Source: Streptomyces sp. Root1304 (GTDB lineage: Bacteria; Actinomycetota; Actinomycetes; Streptomycetales; Streptomycetaceae). From it: a stretch of 64,000 bases of DNA. The position numbers and the translations under genes are program-made. Positions 26,614 to 35,720 of the stretch are shown piece by piece. Below the pieces are notes generated by a model. That model saw nothing but the letters and a program-made list of their open reading frames with translations. It ran no database searches and was not told the DNA's origin. Every line of letters starts with the position of its first letter. Within the stretch, counting starts at the first letter, position 1. The DNA is taken from assembly GCF_001426405.1 (NCBI RefSeq), contig NZ_LMEP01000001.1, positions 63,241 to 127,240 on the forward strand, written 5' to 3'.

Positions 26614-27589
26614 GGAGGCACTCCTTCCAGAAGTGGCAGGCGCTGGAGCGCGGCACCGGGGACTCGGTCACGTCGTACAGCGGGGGGATGTCGGTCCGGC
26701 AGACGTCCTGGGCCATGGGGCAGCGCGGGTTGAAGGCGCAGCCGGGCGGGATGGCGAGCAGGTTGGGCGGGAGGCCCTTGATCGCGTAGAGCTCCTGGCC
26801 CTTCTGGTCCAGGCGCGGGATCGAGTCGAGCAGGCCCCGGGTGTAGGGGTGGGCGGGGGCCTTGTAGATCTCGTGGACGGGGGCCTGTTCGACGATCCGG
26901 CCCGCGTACATGACGGCGATCTTGTCGGCGACGTCGGCGACGACGCCGAGGTCGTGGGTGATGAGGATGAGGCCCATGTTGAGTTCGCGCTGGAGCTCGG
27001 CGAGGAGGTCCATGACCTGGGCCTGGACGGTGACGTCGAGGGCGGTGGTGGGCTCGTCGGCGATGATCAGTTCGGGTTCGAGGGCGAGCGCCATCGCGAT
27101 CATGATGCGCTGGCGCATGCCGCCGGAGAACTGGTGGGGGTACTGGCCGACGCGTTCCTTGGCGGCGGGGATGCGGACCCGGTCCATCAGCTCGACGGCC
27201 TTGGCCTTGGAGTCCTTGCGCGACATGCCCTTGTGGACCTGGAACATCTCGCCGAGCTGGTCGCCGACGCTGAGGACCGGGTTGAGGGAGGACAGCGCGT
27301 CCTGGAAGATCATCGCCATCTTGGCGCCGCGGACCTTGCGCCGTTCCTCCTCCTTGAGCTTCAGGAGGTCCTGGCCCTGGAAGAGGATCTCGCCGCCGCT
27401 GATCTTCCCCGGCGGGATGTCGAGGATGCCCATGACGGCCTGGGCGGTGACGGACTTGCCGGAGCCGGACTCGCCGAGGACGGCGAGGGTCTCCCCCGCG
27501 TCGACGGAGTAGTTGACGCCGTTGACCGCCTTGGCCACCCCGTCCCGGGTGTGGAACTCCACGTGCAGGTCGCGCACTTCGAGCAGCAT
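26606..27589 (-). CDS. Oligopeptide ABC transporter ATPase, OppD/DppD type (operon 1)
   Basis: 327-residue ATPase. Walker A is GESGSGKSV, the signature FSGGMRQRIMIAMAL, and Walker B LIIADEPTTALD. The C-terminal oligo_HPY extension binds an iron-sulfur or structural Cys set (PGCAFNPRCPMAQDVC). It starts 6 bases after the preceding permease gene and overlaps the OppF gene. At DNA level it contains a 53-base stretch identical to the paralogue near 38712. Confidence 0.95.
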   Translation of the reverse strand: MLLEVRDLHVEFHTRDGVAKAVNGVNYSVDAGETLAVLGESGSGKSVTAQAVMGILDIPPGKISGGEILFQGQDLLKLKEEERRKVRGAKMAMIFQDALSSLNPVLSVGDQLGEMFQVHKGMSRKDSKAKAVELMDRVRIPAAKERVGQYPHQFSGGMRQRIMIAMALALEPELIIADEPTTALDVTVQAQVMDLLAELQRELNMGLILITHDLGVVADVADKIAVMYAGRIVEQAPVHEIYKAPAHPYTRGLLDSIPRLDQKGQELYAIKGLPPNLLAIPPGCAFNPRCPMAQDVCRTDIPPLYDVTESPVPRSSACHFWKECLHG

Positions 27590-27595
27590 GGGTCC

Positions 27596-28594
27596 CTACC
27601 TCAGCTTCGGGTCGAGGGCGTCGCGCACCGCGTCGCCGAGCATGATGAACGCGAGCACGGTGACGGCGAGCGCGCCGGCCGGCCAGAGCAGCATGTGGGG
27701 CGCGTTGCGGATGTACTGCGACGCCGAGGAGATGTCGATGCCCCAGGAGACGGTCGGCGGCTTCAGTCCGACGCCGAGGTACGACAGGGTCGCTTCGAGC
27801 GCGATGTACGTACCGAGGGCGATGGTGGCGACGACGATCACCGGGGCGACGGCGTTGGGCGTGATGTGCCGGAGCAGCATCCGGGAGTTGGAGGCGCCGA
27901 GGGCGCGGGCCGCCTGCACGTAGTCGTTCTGTTTCGCGGTGATGACCGAGCCGCGCGCGATGCGGGAGAGCTGCGGCCAGCCGAGCAGCACCATGAAGCC
28001 GATGACGGGCCAGACGGTGGCGCTGGTCACCACGGACAGCAGGACCAGGCCGCCGAGGACGACGGGGATGGCGAAGAAGACGTCGGTGATCCTGGAGAGG
28101 ACGCCGTCCCAGGCGCCGCCGAAGAACCCGGCGAGTCCGCCGAGGATGCTGCCGAGGACGGCGACTCCGAGGGTGGCGAGGACGCCGACGGTCACGGAGG
28201 TCCGGGCGCCGTAGACGGTGCGGGTGTAGACGTCGCAGCCCTGGCCGTTGAAGCCGAAGGGGTGGCCGGGCTGGGAGCCTTCCTGGGCCTTGGACAGGTC
28301 GCAGTCGAGGGGGTCCCCCGAGGCGATCAGCGAGGGCCAGATGGAGATGACGACCAGGAAGAGGATGACGAGTCCGGAGACGATGAAGACCGGGTTGCGG
28401 CGCAGGTCGTGCCAGGCGTCGGACCAGAGGGAGCGGGGCTTCTTGTCGGCGCCGGTGCCCTCGGGGCCACCGGGCGTCTTCTCCAGGGTCTCGGCTTCCT
28501 GGGTGCCGAGGTCGGCGGCACCGCCGGCTCCGGTGGAGGCGATGGCGCGCCCTTCTTCTCCGTACGACTCAAGGGGCTCAAGCGGCTCAGGCAT
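27596..28594 (-). CDS. Oligopeptide ABC transporter permease, DppC type (operon 1)
   Basis: About 332-residue permease with a long cytoplasmic N-terminus, a first membrane helix (PVFIVSGLVILFLVVISIWP) and a C-terminal inner-membrane domain with the EAA loop AARALGASNSRMLLRHITPN. ATG 28594 is chosen because it overlaps the DppB stop by 8 bases; an upstream frame extension adds only six residues. It forms the channel with the 28587 permease. Confidence 0.93.
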   Translation of the reverse strand: MPEPLEPLESYGEEGRAIASTGAGGAADLGTQEAETLEKTPGGPEGTGADKKPRSLWSDAWHDLRRNPVFIVSGLVILFLVVISIWPSLIASGDPLDCDLSKAQEGSQPGHPFGFNGQGCDVYTRTVYGARTSVTVGVLATLGVAVLGSILGGLAGFFGGAWDGVLSRITDVFFAIPVVLGGLVLLSVVTSATVWPVIGFMVLLGWPQLSRIARGSVITAKQNDYVQAARALGASNSRMLLRHITPNAVAPVIVVATIALGTYIALEATLSYLGVGLKPPTVSWGIDISSASQYIRNAPHMLLWPAGALAVTVLAFIMLGDAVRDALDPKLR

Positions 28595-29510
28595 AGCGGA
28601 TCCTCGGGTCAAGGACGGCGTAGAGGAGGTCGACCAGGAGGTTGGCCAGCAGGAACACCAGGACGAGGATGGTCACGAAGCCGACGACGGTCTGGGTGCT
28701 CTGGCGGACGATGCCGTTGTAGAGCTGGAGGCCGACCCCGTGGATGTTGAAGATCCGTTCGGTGACGATCGCTCCGCCCATGAGGGCGCCGATGTCGGCT
28801 CCGATGAAGGTCACCACGGGGATGAGGCTGTTGCGCAGCAGGTGGCGGCTGATGACCCGGCGGCGGGGCAGGCCCTTGGCCACGGCGGTACGGACGTAGT
28901 CGGCGCGCTTGTTCTCGGCGATCGAGGTCCGGGTGAGCCGGGTGACGTAGGCGAGCGAGACGGAGGCGAGCACCAGGCCGGGGACGATCAGCTCGTTCCA
29001 GTTCGCCTCCGGTGAGACGGCCGGTTCGATCCAGCCCCATTTGACGCCCAGGAGGAGCTGGACGAGCAGGCCGGTGACGAAGGTCGGGACGGAGAGGACG
29101 ACCAGGGTCAGCAGCAGGACGGTGCTGTCGACGGGGCGGCCGCGCTTGAGGCCGGTGACGACGCCGAGGCTGATGCCGATGACGATCTCGAAGAGGATCG
29201 CGACGACGGTGAGCCGGAAGGTCACGGGGAAGGCGTCGGCCATCAGTTCGGTGACGGGCTGGCCGTTGAAGGCGGTGCCGAAGTCCCCGGTGAACACGTT
29301 GCCCATGTAGGTCAGGTATTGCTGCCAGACGGGCTTGTCGAGGCCGAACTCCTTCTTCAGCTGGGCGGCGGTCGCCGGATCGCAGGCACGGTCGCCGCAG
29401 AGTCCGGCGACAGGGTCGCCCATCACGTTCACCATCAGGAAGATCAACAGCGTGGCGCCGAAGAAGACCGGGATCATCTGCAGCAGTCGCCGGATCACAT
29501 AACGACCCAT
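28587..29510 (-). CDS. Oligopeptide ABC transporter permease, DppB type (operon 1)
   Basis: 307-residue permease beginning MGRYVIRRLLQMIPVFFGATLLIFLM, the typical DppB first helix. It has six predicted helices and the EAA loop RTAVAKGLPRRRVISRHLLRN. It follows the lipoprotein gene after a 126-base gap containing a hairpin and precedes the DppC gene with an 8-base overlap. Confidence 0.94.
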   Translation of the reverse strand: MGRYVIRRLLQMIPVFFGATLLIFLMVNVMGDPVAGLCGDRACDPATAAQLKKEFGLDKPVWQQYLTYMGNVFTGDFGTAFNGQPVTELMADAFPVTFRLTVVAILFEIVIGISLGVVTGLKRGRPVDSTVLLLTLVVLSVPTFVTGLLVQLLLGVKWGWIEPAVSPEANWNELIVPGLVLASVSLAYVTRLTRTSIAENKRADYVRTAVAKGLPRRRVISRHLLRNSLIPVVTFIGADIGALMGGAIVTERIFNIHGVGLQLYNGIVRQSTQTVVGFVTILVLVFLLANLLVDLLYAVLDPRIRYA

Positions 29511-29576
29511 GGGGGGCTCCGGGGGTTGGCTCCGGGTAGGGGTTCGCTCCGGGAGGGGCGCGAGCGAGGAAGGCGT

Positions 29577-29614
29577 ACGGCCCGGCGGCGCGGGGGTTCC
29601 GCGGGCCGGGCCGT
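29577..29614 (-). terminator. Hairpin between binding protein and permease genes (operon 1)
   Basis: 9-bp perfect outer stem (29577-29585 with 29606-29614) plus inner GC pairing. Its position fits an attenuator that lets the binding protein be made in excess. Confidence 0.6.
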
Positions 29615-29636
29615 TCGCAGCCGACCTGTTACGGCG

Positions 29637-31265
29637 TCACTTGACCTTGATCTGGTCGTAGACCGGGACGCTGAAGGGGTTCAGGGACACGTTGGTCACG
29701 CGGTCCGAGTAGCCGGCGCTGCCGTTCTGGTACCAGAGCGGGATGGCTCCCATGTCGTCGCGGAGGACGCCCTCGGCCTGCTGGAAGAGACCGACGGCCT
29801 TCGCCGTGTCGGGCTCGGCGTTGGCCTGGTTGATCAGCTTGTCGAACTCGGGGTCGGTGTACTTGCCGTCGTTGGACGAGGCGTTGGTGTAGTACAGCGG
29901 CTGCAGGAAGTTCTGGATGAGCGGGTAGTCCATCTGCCAGCCGGCCCGGAACGGTCCCTGCATCTTCGACTGGGTGACCTGGTTGCGGTAGTCGGCGAAG
30001 GTGCCGACCGGGTTGCCGACGCAGGCCTTGTTGTCGCCGAGGGCCCGGTTGATGGAGTTGCAGACCGCGTCCACCCACTCCTTGTGGGAGCCGGTGTCGG
30101 CGTTGTACGAGATCTTCATCGTGCCGCCGGGGATGCCGCCGCCCTCGGCGACGAGCTTCTTGGCCTGGGCCGCGTCGTACTTGCAGAAGTCGCCGCAGAC
30201 GTCCTTGAAGCCGCCCTCCTCGCCGAGCACCGGGGAGGTCCAGTCGACGGCCGGGGTGCGGGTCTTCTGGAAGATCGTCTCGGTGATCTGGGCGCGGTCG
30301 ATCGCCATGGACAGGCCCTGGCGGAGCTTCTCCTGGCCGGGCTTGTTCCAGTTCGGGTCGTAGAACGGGAAGGAGAGGGTCTGGATGATGCCGGCCGGGA
30401 CGTTGATGTACCGGTCGCCGAGGTCGGCGGAGACGTTCTTGAGCTGCGAGGCGGGGATGTCGTCGACGAGGTCGAGGTTGCCGGCCGTCAGGTCGGTGTA
30501 GGCGGTGTTGTTGTCGGTGTAGACCTTGAGGTTCACACCGCCGTTCTGGGCCTTGTCGGTGCCGGGGTAGGCGTCCCAGCGCTTGAGGGACATCTGCGAG
30601 CCCTTGGAGTACGAGTCGACCGTGTACGGGCCGTTGCCGATGGGCTTCGACAGCCAGCCGGCGTGGTCGTCGTAGAAGGCCTGGGGAAGCGGCGAGAAGG
30701 CCGCGTAGCCCAGGGTGACGGGCCAGGTGGAGAACTTCTGGGTGAGCTTGACCGTGAAGGTCTGCGGGCCCGTGATCTTGAGGCCGGACATGGTCTCGGC
30801 CGTCGGTTCGCCCTTGTCGGGGTGGACCTTGTCGTAGCCCTCGATCTGCCCGAAGAAGTACGCGTTCTTCTGGTTGTTCTTCAGGTGGGCGGCGTAGTTC
30901 CAGGCGTCGACGAAGGACTTGGCCGTGACCTTCTCGCCGTTGGAGAAGGTCCAGCCGTCCTTGACCGTGATGGCGAAGTTCGTCGAGTCGGTGGTGTCGA
31001 TCTTCTCGGCGAGCATGTCCTTGGCCTCGCCGGTCTTCGGGTCGTACTGCTTGAGACCCCGGAAGATCATGGACAGCACCTTGCCGCCCTGCACCTCGTT
31101 GGTGTTGGCGGGCTCCAGGGGGTTCTGCGGATCGCCCCACGAGGAACTCACGATGCCGTCGGCACCTCCGCCGCCGCCGCTGTCGTCGCCGCCACCGCAG
31201 GCCGTCGCCGCGAGGGCGACGGCGGTGGCCAGAGCGGCCCACTTGGCGTGCGTGGCTCCGCGCAT
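29637..31265 (-). CDS. Oligopeptide-binding lipoprotein, family 5 (operon 1)
   Basis: 542-residue solute-binding lipoprotein. The lipobox LAATAC places the lipidated Cys at 23, followed by a Gly/Asp linker. SBP_bac_5 features are present: PANTNEVQGGKVLSMIFRGL near the N-terminus, DGWTFSNGEKVTAKSFVDAWNY, and NGPYTVDSYSKGS. It captures peptides at the outer membrane face for operon 1. Start ATG 31265 has GGGAGG upstream. It is closely related to the 41666 lipoprotein. Such paralogous pairs sit near typA in Streptomyces, one being the developmental BldK system. Confidence 0.94.
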   Translation of the reverse strand: MRGATHAKWAALATAVALAATACGGGDDSGGGGGADGIVSSSWGDPQNPLEPANTNEVQGGKVLSMIFRGLKQYDPKTGEAKDMLAEKIDTTDSTNFAITVKDGWTFSNGEKVTAKSFVDAWNYAAHLKNNQKNAYFFGQIEGYDKVHPDKGEPTAETMSGLKITGPQTFTVKLTQKFSTWPVTLGYAAFSPLPQAFYDDHAGWLSKPIGNGPYTVDSYSKGSQMSLKRWDAYPGTDKAQNGGVNLKVYTDNNTAYTDLTAGNLDLVDDIPASQLKNVSADLGDRYINVPAGIIQTLSFPFYDPNWNKPGQEKLRQGLSMAIDRAQITETIFQKTRTPAVDWTSPVLGEEGGFKDVCGDFCKYDAAQAKKLVAEGGGIPGGTMKISYNADTGSHKEWVDAVCNSINRALGDNKACVGNPVGTFADYRNQVTQSKMQGPFRAGWQMDYPLIQNFLQPLYYTNASSNDGKYTDPEFDKLINQANAEPDTAKAVGLFQQAEGVLRDDMGAIPLWYQNGSAGYSDRVTNVSLNPFSVPVYDQIKVK

Positions 31266-31374
31266 GGAGTGCCTCCCGTGATTCTTGCTGAGACTTATGC
31301 CCCCATATCACCCCAAGCCTGACGGGGCCGCATCTCGGCGGCAGCTGTCCGGGGGGCCGCGTCCCGACGGTCCG

Positions 31375-32487
31375 TCACGGCTGCACGGCACCGACCGGCG
31401 AGCACTCCTGCTCGTGGAAGCGCGGGATCTTCCCGCAGACCGTCACCTCCTGCCAGGGGCGGTCGGCCGCGACGGCGAGCATCCGGGTGTAGGTGTCGCG
31501 CTCGACCCTGATCTCCGCGCTCAGCTCGTGGCCGCCCTTGTCCTTGATCGTGACGGAGTCGCCGATGGTCCCGCCCTCGATGCGGCCCCACACGGCCTGG
31601 CAGGCGGCGCTGTAGCGCAGCTCGATCTGGAGCCCGCGCAGCCAGGTCTGCCGCACGGTGGTGGCGTCCCACTGGCAGTCCATGGCCTGCGGCTCCCGGC
31701 GCAGGCAGGTGTCACTCGTACAGCCGACCACGATGGTCCCGGCGGCCGGGACGCTCTGCTTCCCGTCGGTGCTGGTGGACGCCGAGGGGTGGGCGGCGGT
31801 CCCGGCCGGGTCGTTCCCGGGGGCCAGGGCGATGACGCTGATCACGGCGCCGAGGAGCGCCCCGAGCGTCACGTAGCCGAGGGCGCGCGCGGCGGGGAGC
31901 CAGCCGGCGGCGCGGCGGCGCCAGGGGGCGGGCTCCGCCGGGGCGGCCGCCCGCTTCGCCGCCCGGTCCGCCTTCCGGGCCGCCCAGCGGGAGGGCGACG
32001 CCCGGGTGCTGTCCCGGGCGGTGGGTACGGGGGCCGGGGCGGCGGCCTTGGCCGTGGTGGCGGTCGTGGTGCCGGCCGTCGAATCCGCGGCGGCGGGTGC
32101 GGCGCCCTGTGCCGCCTTCTGCGCGGGCCCGGTCGCCTGCGCGCGTCCGGGCGGCTGCGGGCCGGTCGTCTGCGCGCCGGTGGTCTGCGCGGCTGCCTGG
32201 CCGGAGGCGAGGGCCGCGGCGCGTTCGTTCGCGAGGACCTCGTCGAGGAGCGCGAGCAGCGGCTCCTTCTCCTCCCCCGCCGCCTCGGCGAGCTGCTCGA
32301 CCGCGACCCTGCTCGGCACCTGCTTGCCGTTGAGGAACCGCTCCCAGGAAGAGCGGCTGTAGTGGGTCCGGTCGGCCAGCCTGCCGTAGCTGAGCCCGGA
32401 TCTCTCCTTCATGGCGCGCATCCGGGCGGCCAGCCGGTCGTGGGCCCCGCCCGACGCCCCGGGGCCGTATCCCCCCTCATTGAACAC
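31375..32487 (-). CDS. Membrane-anchored XRE regulator with extracytoplasmic DUF2690 domain
   Basis: 370-residue protein. Residues about 15-70 are an XRE helix-turn-helix (RMRAMKERSGLSYGRLADRTHYSRSSWERFL). A long Ala/Thr/Pro linker leads to a membrane helix (about 205-228, YVTLGALLGAVISVIALAP), and residues about 255-360 form a DUF2690 domain outside the cell. Its cysteine spacing (CX4C-X9-C, then ELRYSAACQAVW) is identical to that of the three small secreted proteins upstream. This suggests a one-component sensor that reads the wall or those proteins and binds DNA. GTG 32487 uses a GGGGAG ribosome site buried in an inverted repeat. Confidence 0.85.
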   Translation of the reverse strand: MFNEGGYGPGASGGAHDRLAARMRAMKERSGLSYGRLADRTHYSRSSWERFLNGKQVPSRVAVEQLAEAAGEEKEPLLALLDEVLANERAAALASGQAAAQTTGAQTTGPQPPGRAQATGPAQKAAQGAAPAAADSTAGTTTATTAKAAAPAPVPTARDSTRASPSRWAARKADRAAKRAAAPAEPAPWRRRAAGWLPAARALGYVTLGALLGAVISVIALAPGNDPAGTAAHPSASTSTDGKQSVPAAGTIVVGCTSDTCLRREPQAMDCQWDATTVRQTWLRGLQIELRYSAACQAVWGRIEGGTIGDSVTIKDKGGHELSAEIRVERDTYTRMLAVAADRPWQEVTVCGKIPRFHEQECSPVGAVQP

Positions 32488-32492
32488 GCGAA

Positions 32493-32536
32493 CTCTCCCC
32501 GTTCTGCTGATCGAACAGCTGCATGAACGGGGAGAG
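32493..32536 (-). promoter_or_regulatory. Inverted repeat overlapping ribosome site of XRE-DUF2690 gene
   Basis: Perfect 12-bp arms (32493-32504 and 32525-32536) around a 20-base centre that contains a further GCTG/CAGC pairing. The left arm includes the Shine-Dalgarno of the regulator. It may be an operator for the regulator or an RNA hairpin that hides the ribosome site. Confidence 0.7.
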
Positions 32537-32627
32537 TATCGCGCCGGTACGACATATCAGGAGTGACTTGATCGGCGCGGCGCACGGCCGGATCGGTCAC
32601 CCCGCCGGCCGCCGGCCGGCCGGTGGA

Positions 32628-33551
32628 TCAGTTGAGGAAGGTCACGTCCCAGTGGCTGCCCTCGTTGGCGTAGACGTTGCCCGAGGGAGCCGTGTAGAGG
32701 GAGGCGCCGTCACCGCGCTTGCCGGAGTACGGGAAGGTGCCCGTCACGTAGTTGGTGAGGCAGCTGGTCATCGCGAAGTCCAGCTTGTAGCCGTTCCAGT
32801 GGCTGTACGTGCCGCTCGCGTGGCCCGTCTCCGTACCGCCCGTGATGTTCAGCGCGCAGCCGCTCGCCCCGCGCAGGGCGACGGCGCCGTCGGCGGAGGC
32901 CTGGCGCAGTCCGTCGAAGGACGTGCAGGCGGAGCTGTTGCGGTCGGAGCAGCCGCCGGAGGAGCTCCAGGTGATGCCGGCCGCGGAGAACTTGGCGGCC
33001 GCCTGGGAGTGGGTCAGCAGGCCGCTGCTGCCGCCGCTGCCGCCGGAGGAGCCGGTGACCAGGGCGCGCCAGGTGTCCGGGCCGACGATGCCGTCCGCGT
33101 CGAGCCCGTGCGAGGACTGGAAGGCGCGGACCTTGGAGTCGGTGCCGTCGCCGAACGCGCCGTCGACGGCGAGCCCCGCCCCGTACCGGTTGAGCTGCGT
33201 CTGGGCGGCCCTCACACCGGAGTTGTTGTCGCCCTTGCGGACGGTGACGATCAGCCGGGACCAGGTGTCCGCACCGACGACGCCGTCGGCGGACAGGCCG
33301 CTGGCGCTCTGGAAGCTGCGGACCTTGCCCTCGGTGCCGTCGCCGAACGCGCCGTCGGCGGCGGTGGCGTATCCGCGGGCGGTCAGCAGGTGCTGGACGG
33401 TGGTCACCTGGACGCCGGAGCTGCCGTTCTTGACCAGCGGCCAGTCGGCGGCGAAGGCGGGGGCGGCCTGGAGCACTCCGGCCACCAGGGCGGTGACGAG
33501 GGCGGCCAGCAGGGCCGCCGCGAGCCCGGGGATCCTTCTCGCGAGTGTCAT
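32628..33551 (-). CDS. Secreted peptidoglycan-binding protein with M15-like peptidase domain
   Basis: 307-residue protein. The signal peptide (ALLAALVTALVAGVLQAAPAFA) is followed by two PG_binding_1 repeats (DGAFGDGTEGKVRSFQSA and DGAFGDGTDSKVRAFQSSHG), a Gly/Ser linker and a C-terminal domain. The last has the zinc-site pattern of M15-type peptidases: TGGTETGHASG, SHWNGYKLDF and EGSHWDVTF (His, Asp, His). Four cysteines probably form disulfides. It should cut or bind stem peptides. ATG 33551 follows GAGGAATCACCG. Confidence 0.85.
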   Translation of the reverse strand: MTLARRIPGLAAALLAALVTALVAGVLQAAPAFAADWPLVKNGSSGVQVTTVQHLLTARGYATAADGAFGDGTEGKVRSFQSASGLSADGVVGADTWSRLIVTVRKGDNNSGVRAAQTQLNRYGAGLAVDGAFGDGTDSKVRAFQSSHGLDADGIVGPDTWRALVTGSSGGSGGSSGLLTHSQAAAKFSAAGITWSSSGGCSDRNSSACTSFDGLRQASADGAVALRGASGCALNITGGTETGHASGTYSHWNGYKLDFAMTSCLTNYVTGTFPYSGKRGDGASLYTAPSGNVYANEGSHWDVTFLN

Positions 33552-33574
33552 CGGTGATTCCTCGAACTCTCTCG

Positions 33575-34579
33575 TCAGCACTGGTAGTTCGCGTCCGGGT
33601 GCACCGGCTCGCAGTAGCGGATGTGGAGGTGGTTGTCGTGGTTGGGGTACTGCACGGTCAGCCCCTCCGCGATCAGCTGCGGGTCGTTGAAGAAGATGAG
33701 CTTCACGTGGCCGGGCGCGGCCGCGCGCAGGGCCTTGACGAGCTCACGGGTGGCGCCCCGGTCGTAGGCGGCGGACTCCCAGGTGATGCGGGAGCCGGAG
33801 CACTGCGCCGAGTCGGTGCGCACGGGCCAGAAGTCGACGTCCATGCCCACCTGGTGGGTGGCGTGGCCGTAGATGGAGCCGCCGTGCTCGAAGGCGATGT
33901 CGCCGACGGGGAGCTTGCCCCGGCCGAGGGCGGCGAAGGTGCGGGCGCCGGCCTCCAGCTGGCCGATGGTGGCCGCGGTGCCCCAGTCGGCGGAGGCGTT
34001 GCCGTCCGGGTTCTGGTTGCAGAGGGTGCCGGCGTTGTAGTCGGCGTACTCGTAGTGCCAGAGCAGGTTGTTCCAGGTGTCCGGGCCGACGACGCCGTCC
34101 GCGCCGAGGCCGGCGTGGCTCTGGAAGGTGCGGACCGCCGACGCGGTGCCGGGACCGAAGGCGCCGTCGACCGAGAGGCCCGCGCCGCGCTTGGCGTTCA
34201 GCAGGTACTGGACGGCCTTGACGGCCTCGCCCTGGCTGCCCTCCCGGACGGTCACGGTCAGCGCCCGCCAGGTGTTGGGTCCGACGATGCCGTCGGAGCC
34301 GAGGCCGTGGGAGGACTGGAAGGAGCGGACGGCGGTGTCGGTGCCGGCACCGAAGACGCCGTCGGCGGTGAGCTGCGCGCCCTGCCCGTTGAGCAGGTAC
34401 TGCAGGGCGGCGACGTCCGAGCCCCGGTTGCCCTTGCTCTGGGTGGGGACGAACGCGCCCGAGAAGGCGTGCGCGGGGGTGCCCAGGCCGATGAGCACGA
34501 GCAGCGCGGCGAGGGCGGCGAGGGCCGCGAGGGGGGCCGCCCCGAGGACGGGGCGGAGCGACCGGGTGGTCGACGACAT
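33575..34579 (-). CDS. Secreted MepA/M74-like murein endopeptidase with PG-binding domains
   Basis: 334-residue exported protein. The signal peptide ends near PAHA (about residue 38), and two PG_binding_1 repeats follow ([20 protein letters not shown] and [20 protein letters not shown]). The C-terminal domain matches penicillin-insensitive murein endopeptidase: [16 protein letters not shown] supplies His and Asp and [13 protein letters not shown] the last His pair. MepA-type enzymes cut D-Ala-meso-DAP cross-links. It lies 23 bases upstream of the 33551 gene and 49 bases downstream of the amidase gene. Confidence 0.88.
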   Translation of the reverse strand: MSSTTRSLRPVLGAAPLAALAALAALLVLIGLGTPAHAFSGAFVPTQSKGNRGSDVAALQYLLNGQGAQLTADGVFGAGTDTAVRSFQSSHGLGSDGIVGPNTWRALTVTVREGSQGEAVKAVQYLLNAKRGAGLSVDGAFGPGTASAVRTFQSHAGLGADGVVGPDTWNNLLWHYEYADYNAGTLCNQNPDGNASADWGTAATIGQLEAGARTFAALGRGKLPVGDIAFEHGGSIYGHATHQVGMDVDFWPVRTDSAQCSGSRITWESAAYDRGATRELVKALRAAAPGHVKLIFFNDPQLIAEGLTVQYPNHDNHLHIRYCEPVHPDANYQC

Positions 34580-34628
34580 GGCGGGGTGCTTCTCCTTGTG
34601 GGGTGGAGGGTGGGGCGGGGCGTGACGG

Positions 34629-35702
34629 TCAGGCGAGGAGGCGGCTGAAGGTGCGCGCGTCCGCCAGGCCGTCGGCGGGCAGCCCGGCGCCGTTCTGGAA
34701 GGAGGTGACCGAGGCCTGGGTGCCGGGCCCGAAGGCGCCGTCCGCGTCGGTCGGGATGCCCTTGGCGGTGAGCAGCAGCTGTACGGCCTTGACGGCCTCG
34801 CCGGAGTCGCCCTGCCGTACGGGCACGACGAGTTGGTGCCAGGTCTGGTTGCCGGCGTATCCGTCGGAGGTCGCGGTCATGAGCGTCTGGAAGTCCCGTA
34901 CGGCCTTCTCGGTGGCCGGGCCGAAGCTGCCGTCCGGGGTGATCGTGGCGCCGCGCCGGACGAGCAGGTGCTGCAGCGCGCGGACCCGGTCGCCGCTGTC
35001 GCCGTTGTGCAGCAGCGGCCACACGGGCGCCGTCGGGTCCCCGCCGATGCGGGCGGCCACGGCCTGCCGCAGCTGCGGGAGCATCGCGTACAGGCGGTCG
35101 CCGGGGCACTGGGTGGCGTTGAAGTCCCGGTGTCCGTAGATCTGGTAGGCGCGCAGCCCGTACTGGCGGCAGATGTGCGCGCACAGGTCGACCAGCGTCG
35201 CGTACTGCTCGCTCCGCGGGTCGACGGTGGTGTAGGTGCCCTCGTTCTCGATGCCGATGGCGACCGTGTTCTGTCCGACGCAGTGCGCCGACTCCACGAT
35301 CTGGGTGCCGCCCTGGAGCGTGGCCAGGCTGTTGTGCCGGCCCTCCATGACGTACGCGCCCCGGGAGACGGTGAAGTGCTGGCCCGTGTCGCTCCACTGG
35401 CGGTCGTCCATCGCCCAGTTCTGCATGGAGCGGGCGAGCTGGAACGCCTGGGACTGCGAGTAGTCGGTCACGTTGGCCGTGGCCGTGTGGTGCACGATGA
35501 TCTTCTGCGGCGGGGTCGGGAGGACCCGCAGGGGGCCGCTCGCCGGGCGGGCGCCCCACGCGGTGGTGTCGGCGATGACCGGCACGCCCGCGGCGTGTGC
35601 CCGGCCGGGCGCCCAGAGGGGCAGGACGGCCGCGGCGCCGAGCGCGAGCCCGCCGGTGAGGAAGGCGCGGCGCTGGGGGTTCGATGCGGTTTCCGGGGTC
35701 AT
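34629..35702 (-). CDS. Tat-exported N-acetylmuramoyl-L-alanine amidase with PG-binding domains
   Basis: 357-residue protein. A twin-arginine signal ([20 protein letters not shown]) is followed by an amidase_2/PGRP domain with zinc ligands in [12 protein letters not shown] and the [16 protein letters not shown] segment, then PG_binding_1 repeats ending [20 protein letters not shown]. It should release stem peptides from muramic acid. Tat export sets it apart from its Sec-exported neighbours. It lies 18 bases downstream of the nearest DUF2690 gene. Confidence 0.9.
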   Translation of the reverse strand: MTPETASNPQRRAFLTGGLALGAAAVLPLWAPGRAHAAGVPVIADTTAWGARPASGPLRVLPTPPQKIIVHHTATANVTDYSQSQAFQLARSMQNWAMDDRQWSDTGQHFTVSRGAYVMEGRHNSLATLQGGTQIVESAHCVGQNTVAIGIENEGTYTTVDPRSEQYATLVDLCAHICRQYGLRAYQIYGHRDFNATQCPGDRLYAMLPQLRQAVAARIGGDPTAPVWPLLHNGDSGDRVRALQHLLVRRGATITPDGSFGPATEKAVRDFQTLMTATSDGYAGNQTWHQLVVPVRQGDSGEAVKAVQLLLTAKGIPTDADGAFGPGTQASVTSFQNGAGLPADGLADARTFSRLLA

Positions 35703-35720
35703 GAGGGTGTGGTCCTCCGC

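Noticed and set aside
26576..28750. 724-codon plus-strand frame opposite the Opp genes
   Set aside because: Val/Asp/Gly-rich shadow of the ATPase and permease genes.
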